Program-made: the position numbers and the translations under genes
Source of the DNA: Ruegeria sp. ANG-R
Lineage (GTDB): Bacteria; Pseudomonadota; Alphaproteobacteria; Rhodobacterales; Rhodobacteraceae
DNA length: 64,000 nucleotides
Assembly (NCBI RefSeq): GCF_000813985.1
Contig: NZ_JWLJ01000001.1
Location: 1,228,453 to 1,292,452 of the forward strand
Direction: 5' to 3'
Shown: positions 1 to 9,496 of the stretch, piece after piece
How positions within the stretch are numbered: the stretch's first letter is position 1
Layout of the letters: each line of letters opens with the position of its first letter
Notes under the pieces: model-generated
What the model saw: the letters and a program-made list of their open reading frames with translations, nothing else
Databases searched by the model: none
What the model was told of the DNA's origin: nothing

Positions 1-113
1 CAATCAAGCCTGCAAAATCACCACATGCTTAATTTTTAGGCATATTGACGCGGGTGATTGCCTCTGCATTCACCGCCCCCTAAACATTGGCTCAATCAGG
101 AGAACACTCGCCA

Positions 114-1244
114 ATGACCACCGCCGCCATCATCGTCGCCGCAGGGCGCGGCCAACGCGCTGGAGGTGGTACGCCCAAGCAATGGCGTGCACTTGCCGGC
201 CGACGCGTCGCTGACTGGACAATTGACCGGTTCCGGGACCTCGTTGAGCACCTTGTCCTCGTGCTTTCGCCCGAAGACGCAGCGGCTTGGGAAGAATTCG
301 GCTCTTCCGGGATGATTCTCGCCAAAGGTGGCGTGGACCGCGCGGGTTCGGTGCGCAACGGTCTCAAGGCATTGGAGGGGTATGGCATTGAGAAGGTGCT
401 AATTCACGATGTCGCCCGTCCCTGCGTCAGCACCCGGATCATCTCCGACACGCTTACTATGCTCGATACCCATGCCGCCGCGGCGCCGGGACTGGCGGTT
501 ACGGATGCACTTTGGACCGGGAACCATGACCTAGTGACCGGAACACAGGATCGCGCGGGGCTTTACGCCGCGCAGACGCCTCAAGGATTCCGATACGACG
601 CCATTACCGTGGCACATGATGCGCATCCCGGAGGAGCCGCTGATGATGTCGAGGTTGCCCGTGCCGCCGGGATCGAGGTGGCGATCATTCCGGGCGACGC
701 AGATAATATCAAAATCACCCGCCCCGAAGATTTTGACCGGGCGGAACGCATAATGGGAATGAACATGGATGTAAGGCTGGGCAACGGCTACGACGTGCAC
801 CGATTTGGTCACGGTGATCACGTGATACTGTGCGGTGTGAAGGTGCCACATGATCGCGGATTGCAAGGGCACTCAGACGCCGACGTCGGTATGCACGCAG
901 TCACCGACGCAATTTATGGTGCGTTGGCGCAAGGCGATATCGGCCAGCATTTCCCGCCCTCAGACCCGCAATGGAAAGGCGCGGCCAGCGAGATTTTTCT
1001 GCGTCACGCAGTCGAGTTGGCGGAGCAGATGGGCTATCGCATTTCAAATGTGGATTGCACTCTGGTCTGCGAGTTCCCAAAAATCGGCCCTCATGCCTCT
1101 GCAATGCGCGACGAGATGGCCCGGATCATGGGCCTGCGCGCCGATCGGGTTTCGGTCAAAGCTACAACGTCCGAGCGATTGGGTTTCACCGGGCGTAGCG
1201 AAGGTATTGCGTCGCTCGCGACCGCCTGTCTGGTGGCGTCATGA
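114..1244 (+). CDS. ispDF: Bifunctional IspD/IspF (MEP pathway)
   Basis: Fused enzyme of non-mevalonate isoprenoid synthesis, 376 aa. The N-terminal half is the IspD cytidylyltransferase with the CTP-binding stretch [14 protein letters not shown] near residue 12. The C-terminal 155 residues are IspF (MECDP synthase) with the metal-site motifs GYDVHRF and GHSDADV. IspD makes CDP-methylerythritol and IspF cyclises the phosphorylated product; IspE, the middle step, is not in the window. I chose ATG 114, behind AGGAGAA, over an upstream in-frame TTG at 87. The stop overlaps the pgpA start (ATGA), so the two are coupled. Such fusions are common in alphaproteobacteria. Confidence 0.97.
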   Translation: MTTAAIIVAAGRGQRAGGGTPKQWRALAGRRVADWTIDRFRDLVEHLVLVLSPEDAAAWEEFGSSGMILAKGGVDRAGSVRNGLKALEGYGIEKVLIHDVARPCVSTRIISDTLTMLDTHAAAAPGLAVTDALWTGNHDLVTGTQDRAGLYAAQTPQGFRYDAITVAHDAHPGGAADDVEVARAAGIEVAIIPGDADNIKITRPEDFDRAERIMGMNMDVRLGNGYDVHRFGHGDHVILCGVKVPHDRGLQGHSDADVGMHAVTDAIYGALAQGDIGQHFPPSDPQWKGAASEIFLRHAVELAEQMGYRISNVDCTLVCEFPKIGPHASAMRDEMARIMGLRADRVSVKATTSERLGFTGRSEGIASLATACLVAS

Positions 1245-1738
1245 ACGCGGCGCGTCTGATTGGAACCGTTGGTGGTGTCGGCTATCTGCGTCCGGCGCCC
1301 GGCACTTGGGGGTCACTGGCAGCGCTGCCCCTTGCGTGGCTGTTGCATGTGATCGGGGGGTTCCCTCTTCTCTTTATCGCCACCGTCGGGGCCTTTGTCG
1401 CCGGGCTCTGGGCGACGCGGGTCATGACCTCTGGTCAGGAGGACCATGACCCGTCGGAAATCGTGATCGACGAAGTCGCAGGCCAGTTCATCGCTATCTG
1501 GGCGATTTCTTATCCGTCGTGGTCGCACGGGATCGAGATTACGGCTCTCTGGCCCGGATGGATCGCTGCATTTGTCCTGTTCCGCCTGTTCGACATCACC
1601 AAACCCGGACCGGTCGGTTGGGCCGACAGGCGCGGTGATCCGATGGGCGTCATGCTGGACGACGTGATCGCCGGTCTCTTTGCTGCGATCGGCGTCATCG
1701 CCCTCGCGGGTCTGGCACATGGGGTGATGGGACTATGA
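1241..1738 (+). CDS. pgpA: Phosphatidylglycerophosphatase A
   Basis: Inner-membrane phosphatase of 165 aa that dephosphorylates phosphatidylglycerophosphate to phosphatidylglycerol. Family hallmarks are visible: an N-terminal [10 protein letters not shown] stretch, DEVAGQ near residue 73, and the [11 protein letters not shown] segment followed by GVMLDD. Three or four hydrophobic segments separate them. It overlaps ispDF upstream and pncC downstream by four bases each (ATGA), so the three genes form one translationally coupled operon. Length is normal for the family. Confidence 0.95.
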   Translation: MNAARLIGTVGGVGYLRPAPGTWGSLAALPLAWLLHVIGGFPLLFIATVGAFVAGLWATRVMTSGQEDHDPSEIVIDEVAGQFIAIWAISYPSWSHGIEITALWPGWIAAFVLFRLFDITKPGPVGWADRRGDPMGVMLDDVIAGLFAAIGVIALAGLAHGVMGL

Positions 1739-2217
1739 ACGTCGGTGATCTTCTGGACCTCGCCAAAGCGCAGGGCGTGATGATCGCAACTGCGGAAAGC
1801 TGCACCGGCGGAATGGTCGCCGCAGCGCTCACAGACATCCCCGGCAGCTCTGCTGTGGTCGAGCGGGGTTTCGTCACCTACACCAACACCGCCAAGCAAG
1901 AAATGCTGGGGGTGTCGGCGGGAACTCTTGAAGAGTTTGGCGCTGTCTCAGAACAGGTTGCACGCGAAATGGCAGAAGGGGCGCTGCGCCATTCGCACGC
2001 CCAGCTTGCGGTTTCGATTACCGGCATTGCTGGGCCGGGCGGGTCTGAATTCAAGCCCGAAGGGCGTGTGTGTTTCGGGTTGGCAATCGAAGGCCAGCCA
2101 ACGACAACCGAAACAATCGAATTCGGTGCCTCGGGCCGAGATAAAGTGCGCCTGAAAGCACGCGATCACGCTTTGGCTCTGCTGGAAAACACTCTTTCCG
2201 ACTCTGCCCAAAAATAG
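1735..2217 (+). CDS. pncC: CinA C-terminal domain amidohydrolase (PncC type)
   Basis: A 160-aa stand-alone CinA C-terminal domain protein. Family members hydrolyse nicotinamide mononucleotide to nicotinate mononucleotide and ammonia in NAD recycling. Seen in the sequence are the TAESCTGGMVA motif near residue 20, with the Ser/Cys region of the active site, and SITGIAGPGG near residue 98. The N-terminal competence-damage domain of full-length CinA is absent, which is usual for PncC. Last gene of the ispDF-pgpA-pncC operon, with start ATGA overlapping pgpA. Confidence 0.92.
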   Translation: MNVGDLLDLAKAQGVMIATAESCTGGMVAAALTDIPGSSAVVERGFVTYTNTAKQEMLGVSAGTLEEFGAVSEQVAREMAEGALRHSHAQLAVSITGIAGPGGSEFKPEGRVCFGLAIEGQPTTTETIEFGASGRDKVRLKARDHALALLENTLSDSAQK

Positions 2218-2260
2218 GGCCTTTCACGCAAAACGTGCACTTTTCATTATCAATTGGCGA

Positions 2261-2284
2261 AAGGGCGTCAATTTAAGCGCCCTT
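2261..2284 (+). other. Hairpin between pncC and the ammonium transporter
   Basis: A 7-bp perfect inverted repeat (AAGGGCG at 2261-2267, CGCCCTT at 2278-2284) lies 44 bases after the pncC stop. A pyrimidine-rich stretch follows at some distance (2294-2306). It may be a weak terminator of the upstream operon or a leader structure of the ammonium transporter mRNA. The T tract is not adjacent, so I do not call it a terminator. Confidence 0.35.
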
Positions 2285-2399
2285 CTGCACTATTGCTTCT
2301 TTTTTCCTCACCAGCTCTCCGTTTCAAGACGTCCCACACCACTCACGAGGCGTCCGGTCACCTCCGGCCAGCCCCCAAACCGGGAAAGGAGAGCGGCCC

Positions 2400-3581
2400 A
2401 TGAACGGAGCCGATACAGCATGGATCATCGTTGCAACCGCACTGGTCCTGTTCATGACATTGCCGGGGCTTGCCCTGTTCTATGGCGGCCTTGTGCGTGC
2501 CCGAAATGTGCTCAGCGTGTTCATGCACTGTTTCTCCATTGCCTGTTTGATGAGCATCCTTTGGCTTGTTGCCGGATATTCCATCGCGTTCGGCCCCGGC
2601 GAAAGCGGCATCTGGGGAGGCTTGGGCAAAGCCTTTCTGAACGGCGTGGACGCCGACAGCCTTGCAGGCACCCTGCCCGAGGTTCTGTTCTTTGCATTCC
2701 AGATGACGTTCGCCATCATTACCCCCGCCCTGATCGTCGGGGCCTATGTCGAACGCATCGGGTTCGGGTTCGTTCTGACCTTCTCGGCCCTGTGGATGCT
2801 TCTGTGCTATGCGCCGGTGGTGCACTGGATCTGGGGCGGCGGCATGTTGTCCGACGGCGGCATTCTGGGCGAGGTTGGCGTGCGCGACTTTGCGGGCGGT
2901 ATCGTAGTGCATGAAACGGCTGGTCTGGCCGCACTGATCATCGCCGTCATTCTTGGCCCGCGCCGCAACCGCACGACACCTCCGCACAGCCCCGGCTTTG
3001 TCATGGTCGGCGCGGCAATGCTCTGGGTCGGTTGGTTCGGCTTTAACGGCGGTTCGCAACTGGCCGCTGACGGAGGGGCTGCCATGGCGATGACAGTGAC
3101 GCACCTGTCTGCGGCCACTGCCTCTCTGACTTGGGCCCTGTGGGAAAAAATCCGCTTTGGCAAAGCTTCTATGGTTGGTCTGGTCACCGGCACGATTGCG
3201 GGTCTGGCTTCAATCACCCCGGCCTCGGGATTTGTGGGCCCCGTCCAGGCGCTGATCATCGGGGCCGTTGCCGGTATCCTGTGTCAGGAGGCCGTCTATG
3301 TCATGCGCAACAAGCTGAACATCGACGATACGCTGGACGTGTTCGCCGTGCATGGTGTCGGCGGCATCTTCGGCACCATCATGATCGCCCTGTTCGGCCT
3401 CGGGACCTGGACCGCGCAGCTGGGCGGGCTGGTTATCGTGGGTGCCTTTACGGCAGTTGTCACGATTGTGTTGGTCAAACTGGTTGCGCTGATCACACCG
3501 CTTCGCGTAGACGCAGAGACCGAGACAAACGGGCTCGATCTCTCGGTACACGGGGAACGCGCCTATGACATGAGCAGTTGA
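2400..3581 (+). CDS. amtB: Ammonium transporter (Amt/AmtB family)
   Basis: Inner-membrane ammonium channel of 393 aa with about eleven hydrophobic helices. The conserved pore histidine pair is present: one in GGIVVHETAG (about residue 170) and one in VFAVHGVGGIFGT (about residue 317), matching the twin-His site of E. coli AmtB. GKASMVGLVTG and GFNGGSQLAAD are typical Amt signatures. Start ATG follows GGAAAGGAGAG. No glnK PII gene lies next to it, unlike the common glnK-amtB pair, so any PII partner is encoded elsewhere. It appears to be a single-gene unit closed by the terminator at 3615. Confidence 0.95.
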   Translation: MNGADTAWIIVATALVLFMTLPGLALFYGGLVRARNVLSVFMHCFSIACLMSILWLVAGYSIAFGPGESGIWGGLGKAFLNGVDADSLAGTLPEVLFFAFQMTFAIITPALIVGAYVERIGFGFVLTFSALWMLLCYAPVVHWIWGGGMLSDGGILGEVGVRDFAGGIVVHETAGLAALIIAVILGPRRNRTTPPHSPGFVMVGAAMLWVGWFGFNGGSQLAADGGAAMAMTVTHLSAATASLTWALWEKIRFGKASMVGLVTGTIAGLASITPASGFVGPVQALIIGAVAGILCQEAVYVMRNKLNIDDTLDVFAVHGVGGIFGTIMIALFGLGTWTAQLGGLVIVGAFTAVVTIVLVKLVALITPLRVDAETETNGLDLSVHGERAYDMSS

Positions 3582-3614
3582 GCCCACCTTGGCTGTTCCG
3601 CCCATATGGGCATC

Positions 3615-3648
3615 AAGCGGACCTCTTGGGGGTCCGCTTTTCTTTTTT
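3615..3648 (+). terminator. Rho-independent terminator after amtB
   Basis: Nine-bp perfect stem, AAGCGGACC (3615-3623) and GGTCCGCTT (3631-3639), with a 7-base loop, followed by a T-rich tract to 3648. It separates amtB from pyrE. Confidence 0.9.
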
Positions 3649-3719
3649 GGACCCCTCGACTCTGGCCCGGGGGTCAGGCTATCAGCCCGCAACGTCCCTT
3701 TAGCCCAGAGGTTTGCGCC

Positions 3720-4397
3720 ATGATCCCCAGTTCCTTTCCCGACAGCACCGAAATCGCCCGGCTGACCGCGCGGATGCTGCTGGAGATCAAGGCGGTACAC
3801 TTCAACGCGCGCGAACCCTTCACGCTGGCCTCGGGCCTGCCCAGCCCGACCTATATCGACTGCCGCAAGTTGATCTCGTACCCGCGCATCCGCTCGACCC
3901 TGATGGACTTTCTGACCGTCACCGTGATGCGCGACGCCGGGTTCGAGGCATTCGATAACATCGCAGGTGGTGAAACCGCAGGCATCCCCTTTGCCGCGAT
4001 GGTCGCCGAACGGATGGCTCTGCCCATGACCTATGTGCGCAAGAAGCCCAAAGGCTATGGCCGCAACGCCCGCATCGAGGGCGCGATGAGCGAAGGTGAA
4101 CGTGTCCTGCTGGTCGAGGACCTGACCACCGATGGCGGCTCAAAACTCTCCTTCGTCGATGCGATCCGGGAAACAGGTGCGACCTGCGGACATACCGCGG
4201 TGATCTTCTATTACGGCATTTTCCCGGAGACCGAGAAAACACTGGGCGATCACGGTGTGAAACTGCACAGCCTCTGCACCTGGTGGGATGTATTGGCCGA
4301 AGCCAAAGCACAGAACGCCTTCGACCAAGAGACGCTGGATGGGGTCGAGGCCTTTCTGACCGACCCGCGCGGCTGGCAGGAAGCGCATAAAAGCTGA
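3720..4397 (+). CDS. pyrE: Orotate phosphoribosyltransferase
   Basis: Cytosolic enzyme of 225 aa that joins orotate and PRPP to give orotidine 5'-phosphate in pyrimidine synthesis. The PRPP-binding motif [15 protein letters not shown] is clear near residue 125, and [17 protein letters not shown] matches the flexible catalytic loop. I place the start at ATG 3720, after AGAGG and outside the amtB terminator; an upstream in-frame ATG at 3606 would start inside the terminator and is not credible. The next gene, dnaB, is 199 bases away and has its own upstream region. Confidence 0.95.
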   Translation: MIPSSFPDSTEIARLTARMLLEIKAVHFNAREPFTLASGLPSPTYIDCRKLISYPRIRSTLMDFLTVTVMRDAGFEAFDNIAGGETAGIPFAAMVAERMALPMTYVRKKPKGYGRNARIEGAMSEGERVLLVEDLTTDGGSKLSFVDAIRETGATCGHTAVIFYYGIFPETEKTLGDHGVKLHSLCTWWDVLAEAKAQNAFDQETLDGVEAFLTDPRGWQEAHKS

Positions 4398-4475
4398 CGC
4401 CACGGCAAATGTGCGCGGATTGGAAACAGTCGCCGCGCACCGCGATACATTAACACAATATGTTGACGCGATGAT

Positions 4476-4497
4476 CCATCATACTTCAATATGATGG
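4476..4497. promoter_or_regulatory. Perfect 8-bp inverted repeat upstream of dnaB
   Basis: CCATCATA (4476-4483) and TATGATGG (4490-4497) form an exact inverted repeat around a 6-base spacer. A TTGACG element at 4463-4468 lies just before it, so the repeat would sit between or over the core promoter elements of dnaB. There is no T tract, so it is more like an operator than a terminator. The binding protein is unknown. Confidence 0.5.
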
Positions 4498-4596
4498 GGC
4501 CGGGAGATATGCACAGCCTATCCCCAAAAACATACAATTTGCGCCGACTCACGAGGCCGCGTTATGGCCTCTGTCCAGGGGACACAGAGAACAGCA

Positions 4597-6087
4597 ATGA
4601 ACGAGATCAGCAGTATCGAGCAGGCAGCCGCACAGATTCAGAACCCGGAAACCATGCCGCACTCTATCGAGGCGGAGCAGCAGTTGCTGGGTGCGATCCT
4701 GACAAATAACGACCTCTATGACCGGGTGGCCTCAATCATCGGCGCCGAGCATTTCTATGACCCGGTTCACGCCCGTATATACGAGGTCGCATCGACCCGT
4801 ATCGCCAAGAACGCTCTGGCATCGCCTGTCACGCTGAAATCTTTCATGGCCGAAGACGATGGCCTCAAGGAACTGGGTGGCCCGGCCTATCTGGTCAAAC
4901 TGGCAGGTGCCTCGATCAGTGCCTTTGCGGTGCATGACTACGCGCAGATGATCTATGACCTCGCCATCCGGCGCGAGCTGATCCGGCTGGGTCGCGATAT
5001 CTCGGACAAGGCCGCGCGGGTCGATGTGTCCAGCGAACCCAAGGAACAAATCGTCGAGGCAGAGCAACAGCTTTATCAGTTGTCCGAGCAGGGCCAGACC
5101 GAACAGGGGTTCCAATCCTTCCTCAAGGCGGTCACAGAAGCCGTCAACGTCACCAACGAGGCGTACCAGCGTGGTGGCGGCATGGCGGGGATCTCCACAG
5201 GTCTGGCCGACTTGGACAAGCAGTTGGGCGGTTTGCATCCGTCCGACCTGATCATTTTGGCCGGGCGACCGTCGATGGGGAAAACCTCGTTGGCAACCAA
5301 CGTCGCGTTCAACGTGGCCAAAGCCTATAAGCGGGGCACCAAGCCGGATGGATCAGAGGGTGCGATCGACGGCGGTGTCGTCGGGTTCTTTTCGTTGGAG
5401 ATGAGCGCCGAACAGTTGGCGGGCCGTGTTCTGGCCGAGGCGTCCGAAATTTCATCCCACAAAATCCGTCAGGGCGACATGACGGAGTCCGAGTTCCGCC
5501 GTTTCGTCGATGCGGCCAAGGAGCTGGAAGCCTGCCCGCTTTTCATTGACGACACGCCCGCTCTGCCGATTTCTCAACTCGCCGCCCGTGCGCGGCGGTT
5601 GAAGCGGACGCATGGGCTGGACCTGCTGGTGATCGACTATCTGCAGCTCTGCCGGGGCATGGCCGACAACCGCGTCAACGAAATCGCCGAGATTTCGATG
5701 GGCATGAAGGCCATAGCGAAGGAACTCAACATCCCGGTCATCGCGCTGTCCCAGCTCTCCCGTCAGGTTGAAAGCCGCGACGACAAGCGCCCGCAATTGT
5801 CCGACCTGCGGGAATCAGGCTCGATCGAACAGGACGCGGACGTGGTGATGTTCGTGTTCCGCGAAGAATACTACAAAGAACGCGAAAAACCCGGCGATCA
5901 TGAGCTGGATAAGATGGAAGAGTGGAAACAGGCCATGGAACGCCTGCATGGCAAGGCCGAGGTCATCGTCGGCAAGCAGCGCCACGGCCCCATCGGTACG
6001 GTCGATCTTTCGTTCGAGGCGCAGTTCACCCGCTTCGGCAATCTGGTCAAACCCTGGCAACAGGGCGGCGAGATCGAAGGGTACTAA
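4597..6087 (+). CDS. dnaB: Replicative DNA helicase DnaB
   Basis: Hexameric 5'-3' helicase of the replisome, 496 aa. The N-terminal DnaG-interacting domain begins MPHSIEAEQQLLG. The RecA-type motor carries the Walker A GRPSMGKTS near residue 225, Walker B VIDYLQL near residue 348, and the arginine-finger region KHGPIGT-like segment KQRHGPIGTVDL near the end. No intein interrupts the P-loop. I chose ATG 4597 because the family start is close to this point; an in-frame ATG at 4564 would add eleven residues. It ends seven bases from the oppositely oriented acetyltransferase pseudogene. Confidence 0.96.
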   Translation: MNEISSIEQAAAQIQNPETMPHSIEAEQQLLGAILTNNDLYDRVASIIGAEHFYDPVHARIYEVASTRIAKNALASPVTLKSFMAEDDGLKELGGPAYLVKLAGASISAFAVHDYAQMIYDLAIRRELIRLGRDISDKAARVDVSSEPKEQIVEAEQQLYQLSEQGQTEQGFQSFLKAVTEAVNVTNEAYQRGGGMAGISTGLADLDKQLGGLHPSDLIILAGRPSMGKTSLATNVAFNVAKAYKRGTKPDGSEGAIDGGVVGFFSLEMSAEQLAGRVLAEASEISSHKIRQGDMTESEFRRFVDAAKELEACPLFIDDTPALPISQLAARARRLKRTHGLDLLVIDYLQLCRGMADNRVNEIAEISMGMKAIAKELNIPVIALSQLSRQVESRDDKRPQLSDLRESGSIEQDADVVMFVFREEYYKEREKPGDHELDKMEEWKQAMERLHGKAEVIVGKQRHGPIGTVDLSFEAQFTRFGNLVKPWQQGGEIEGY

Positions 6088-6094
6088 GGTCTGC

Positions 6095-6633
6095 TCACCA
6101 AAGTTCAGATCTGTTCAACGCCTCAACGCAGCGGGACGCCCCCCGCAGCGGTGTATCGCCACGTTCCGACAAGGGTTGGCCCAACCAACCATGCGGATGG
6201 TTGAGAAGCTGCGGCGCACGCGCAAACACCTCCGAGATCGGCTGGAACCCGGTTTTGCAGTAGTAGCCCGGATCGCCATAGGTCAGGGCGTAATCCGCCC
6301 GTCTTCACGCAATTTCTGTAAACCGAAATGGATCAGCCTTTGCCCCACGCCCGACTTTTGCCGATCCGTTCGCACCGCCACGGGTGACAGAATAAAGACC
6401 TGCCGGTCGTCTTCTGCATACTCCACTCGGGAAAAGAAGATACAGCCCACAAGCACACCACCGTCTCGCGCGGAAAATACATAAAAGTCTCGCTTTGGAG
6501 TCGTGGCCATCATGCTCTGCGTCAGAGCTCCGATCAACGCACCCTCCTCCGCGCCTTCCGAAGCGGCGAAGACATCACGAAACAGACCCGTAATGTCTGT
6601 TTCCCATCCGGTGTGACCAGCGATGAATTCCAT
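6095..6633 (-). pseudogene. GNAT N-acetyltransferase, frameshifted
   Basis: The reading frame from ATG 6633 (RBS GAGGG) runs in the GNAT family through RTDRQKSGVGQRLI, the acetyl-CoA-binding loop, to REDG, then goes out of frame at about 6298. The next frame continues at once as ADYALTYGDPGYYCKTGF and stays open to a TGA at 6095, giving the rest of the fold and a family-like C-terminus. Adding one G to the GGG run (plus-strand CCC at 6298-6300) restores a protein of about 179 aa. This is either a recent frameshift mutation or a sequencing error in a short homopolymer. A likely intact function would be acetylation of a small molecule or protein, substrate unknown. Confidence 0.85.
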
Positions 6634-6926
6634 TTCCGCCCTCTTTCCGGTGCTTCGGTCAGCGTGACCCAATTTGATCCCGATACGTCATCCGCAGGCC
6701 TGAGCGGCCCGTACGCAGTTGCTACCGATGGACGATAGGCCGTGAGCAACCGGTTTAACACCCAGGTGAATACAATCCAAAGACAAGAGAAGAGTGGCAA
6801 CAAATTGCCTGAAGCCCTTGGTTTTCTGCAGCAATGGCCATAAATCGTTGGCTGGCGTATCACATCAAGACTTCAAAAGCTTATTCCCTCTTGACGTCAC
6901 AAAGCGCAGTGGCATGAACGGCGCTT

Positions 6927-7961
6927 ATGAGTACCGCACATCTAACCATAAATCTGCACGCACTGGCACTTAACTGGAATGCGCTGGACGCGAAAACCGA
7001 TGTCGAAACCGGCGCCGTGGTCAAGGCCGACGCCTATGGGCTGGGCGCTGAACCCGTTGCGCGGGCATTGGCCGAAGAAGGCGTACGTAAATTCTTTGTT
7101 GCTGCCGCCGAAGAAGGCGTCGCCGTACGCGAGGCCGTCGGCCCCGAAGCGCTGGTCGCCGTGTTCTCGGGCCACATGGAAGGCGACACGAATCTGCTGC
7201 GCGATCACGGCCTGACCCCGCTGATAAATTCACCGGAACAATTCAAACGCCATATCGAGGCACTGCCGGATCATTCCTTCGGCATCCAGCTCGACAGCGG
7301 CATGAACCGTCTCGGGCTGGAACCTGCGGATTGGGCCGAATTGCGGCACAAAGCGCTGGCGCTTGAGCCGCAGGTGATCATGTCTCATCTGGCCTGCGGG
7401 GATGACCCCAAGCACCCGATGAACCGGCAGCAGTTGCAGACCTTCAGGCAAATGACCGATGGGGTCGATGCGCCGCGCTCTCTCGCCGCCACGGGCGGCA
7501 CCTTTCTGGGCCCCGAGTTCCATTTCGATTTCTGCCGCCCGGGAATAGGTCTGTATGGCGGACTGCCCTTCGCCGGGGCCAAGCCGGTCGTCACCGTCGA
7601 TCTGCCTGTCATTCAGGTGCGTGACGTGGCGGTGGGTGAAACCGTCGGTTATGGCAACAGCTGGACCGCGCGCCGTCCGTCGAAGATTGCAACCGTTGCG
7701 GCAGGTTACGCCGATGGGCTGCATCGCGCCATCGGCGGCGGCATCGATACATTCGCTGGTGATCAGCCCTGCCCGGTGGTAGGACGGATCTCGATGGACC
7801 TGATCACCGTGGATGTGACTGACTTGCCGTACAAACCTGATCGCCTGCGTATCCTGAACGGGCACCAAACCGTCGATGATCTGGCCGAGGCCGCCGGCAC
7901 CATCGGCTATGAAATCCTGACCTCGCTCGGCAGCCGCTATTCACGGGGCTACGTGGAATGA
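6927..7961 (+). CDS. alr: Alanine racemase
   Basis: PLP enzyme of 344 aa that interconverts L- and D-alanine for peptidoglycan. The PLP lysine is in [10 protein letters not shown] near residue 33, the catalytic tyrosine is in ETVGYGNSW near residue 235, and [14 protein letters not shown] is a conserved C-terminal stretch. Ribosome-binding sequence before ATG 6927 is weak. The stop overlaps the mlaE start (ATGA), so cell wall and envelope-lipid genes are transcribed together. Confidence 0.95.
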   Translation: MSTAHLTINLHALALNWNALDAKTDVETGAVVKADAYGLGAEPVARALAEEGVRKFFVAAAEEGVAVREAVGPEALVAVFSGHMEGDTNLLRDHGLTPLINSPEQFKRHIEALPDHSFGIQLDSGMNRLGLEPADWAELRHKALALEPQVIMSHLACGDDPKHPMNRQQLQTFRQMTDGVDAPRSLAATGGTFLGPEFHFDFCRPGIGLYGGLPFAGAKPVVTVDLPVIQVRDVAVGETVGYGNSWTARRPSKIATVAAGYADGLHRAIGGGIDTFAGDQPCPVVGRISMDLITVDVTDLPYKPDRLRILNGHQTVDDLAEAAGTIGYEILTSLGSRYSRGYVE

Positions 7962-8740
7962 ACCCTCTTTCACTGCTGGGTGAGCTGGGGCGGGCCATAC
8001 TGACCATGTTCGCCGCATTCGGCCGCGTCGCGCTGTTCGCGCTCGATGCGGTTTCGCATATTTTCCGGCCGCCGTTTTATCCGCGCGAGTTTGGCATCGC
8101 GCTGCTGAATATCGGCTGGCTGTCCCTGCCCGTCGTCGGCCTGACCGCCATTTTCACCGGTGGCGCGCTTGCACTGCAGATCTACGCAGGTGGCGCACGC
8201 TTCAACGCCGAAGCCGTGGTGCCCCAGATCGTCGCCATCGGCATGGTGCGAGAGCTTGGCCCGGTACTTGTCGGCCTGATGATCGCCGCCCGCGTGACGT
8301 CTTCGATCGCCGCCGAGATCGCAACGATGAAAGTGACCGAGCAGATCGACGCTCTGGTCACACTGTCCACACACCCGATGAAATACCTCACCGCGCCGCG
8401 CGTTCTGGCGGCGCTCATCACCGTGCCCCTACTTGTTGCGGTCGGAGATATCATCGGTATTGCAGGCGGCTACACCGTCGCCACGCAAAATCTGGGCTTC
8501 AACCCGGCAGCCTATCTGAAAAACACCGTTGATTTCCTTGAATTGCGCGACATCGTCTCGTCGCTGGTCAAAGGTGCCGCCTTCGGCGTCATCGCCGCCA
8601 TCATGGGCTGCTATTATGGCATGTCCTCGGGCCGCGGTGCACAGGGCGTGGGCCGGGCCACCAAAGGCTCGGTCGAAGCTGCGGCCGTGCTGATCCTCGC
8701 CGCCAATTTTGTCCTCACAGGGGTGTTCTTCTCGCTATGA
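7958..8740 (+). CDS. mlaE: MlaE-family lipid ABC transporter permease
   Basis: Integral membrane permease of 260 aa in the MlaE/TTG2B family, which moves phospholipids between inner and outer membranes to keep the outer membrane asymmetric. The conserved core [17 protein letters not shown] and [14 protein letters not shown] is present in the middle of the protein, with five or so hydrophobic segments. Overlaps alr and mlaF by four bases on each side. An MCE-domain partner (MlaD), which such permeases need, is not encoded next to it in this window. Confidence 0.9.
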   Translation: MNPLSLLGELGRAILTMFAAFGRVALFALDAVSHIFRPPFYPREFGIALLNIGWLSLPVVGLTAIFTGGALALQIYAGGARFNAEAVVPQIVAIGMVRELGPVLVGLMIAARVTSSIAAEIATMKVTEQIDALVTLSTHPMKYLTAPRVLAALITVPLLVAVGDIIGIAGGYTVATQNLGFNPAAYLKNTVDFLELRDIVSSLVKGAAFGVIAAIMGCYYGMSSGRGAQGVGRATKGSVEAAAVLILAANFVLTGVFFSL

Positions 8741-9483
8741 TCCGGATGGAGAACGTAACGAAAGCCTTTGACGACAACCATGTCCTGCAAGGCATGAACC
8801 TTGAGATTCCCAAGGGCACCTCGATGGTCATCATCGGTGGCTCCGGCACCGGCAAATCGGTGGCGCTGAAATGCATCCTCGGCCTGATCAAGCCCGACAG
8901 CGGCATGATCTATGTCGACGGCAAGGACGCCACCAAAGGCGACCGAGACGCGTTTCTGGCCCGTTTCGGGATGCTGTTTCAGGGCGCGGCACTATTCGAC
9001 TCGCTGCCCGTCTGGCAAAATGTCGCCTTCCGCCTGCTGCGCGGCTCGTTGAAACGACCCACCGATGAAGCGCGCGAGATTGCCATCGAGAAACTGCGCC
9101 GTGTGGGCCTGAAAGCCAACGTCGCCGACCGGCTGCCCGCCGAGCTGTCGGGCGGAATGCAAAAGCGCGTCGGCCTCGCCCGCGCTATCGCCGCCGAGCC
9201 CGAGATCATCTTTTTCGATGAACCCACCACCGGCCTCGACCCGATCATGTCCGGTGTCATCAACGACCTGATCCGCGAGATCGTGACCGAGATGGGTGCT
9301 ACCGCAATGACCATCACCCACGACATGAGCTCCGTCCGCGCAATTGCCGATAACGTGGCCATGCTGCATGGAGGCGTGATCCAATGGACCGGCCCGGTCG
9401 GCCAGATGGACGCCTCGGGTGATCCCTATGTGGAGCAGTTCATCAGTGGGAGTGCCGAAGGGCCGATTGAGGCGGTGCGGTGA
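8737..9483 (+). CDS. mlaF: MlaF-family ABC transporter ATPase
   Basis: Cytoplasmic ATPase of 248 aa paired with the MlaE permease. The Walker A motif GGSGTGKSV is near residue 33, the signature ELSGGMQKRVGLARA near residue 135 with the M-Q variant typical of MlaF, and Walker B IIFFDEPTTGLDP follows. The start ATGA overlaps mlaE. The next gene begins 13 bases after the stop but differs sharply in base composition. Confidence 0.92.
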   Translation: MIRMENVTKAFDDNHVLQGMNLEIPKGTSMVIIGGSGTGKSVALKCILGLIKPDSGMIYVDGKDATKGDRDAFLARFGMLFQGAALFDSLPVWQNVAFRLLRGSLKRPTDEAREIAIEKLRRVGLKANVADRLPAELSGGMQKRVGLARAIAAEPEIIFFDEPTTGLDPIMSGVINDLIREIVTEMGATAMTITHDMSSVRAIADNVAMLHGGVIQWTGPVGQMDASGDPYVEQFISGSAEGPIEAVR

Positions 9484-9496
9484 GAGAGGAATTAAC

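Noticed and set aside
1..113. Inverted pair AATCACC (16-22) and GGTGATT (53-59) before ispDF
   Set aside because: The loop is 30 bases and no T tract follows; it may belong to the end of an upstream unit outside the window, but nothing firm can be said.
2284..2296. Sigma-54-like TGCAC...TTGC upstream of amtB
   Set aside because: The spacing between the two elements is two bases instead of five, so it does not fit a -24/-12 promoter.
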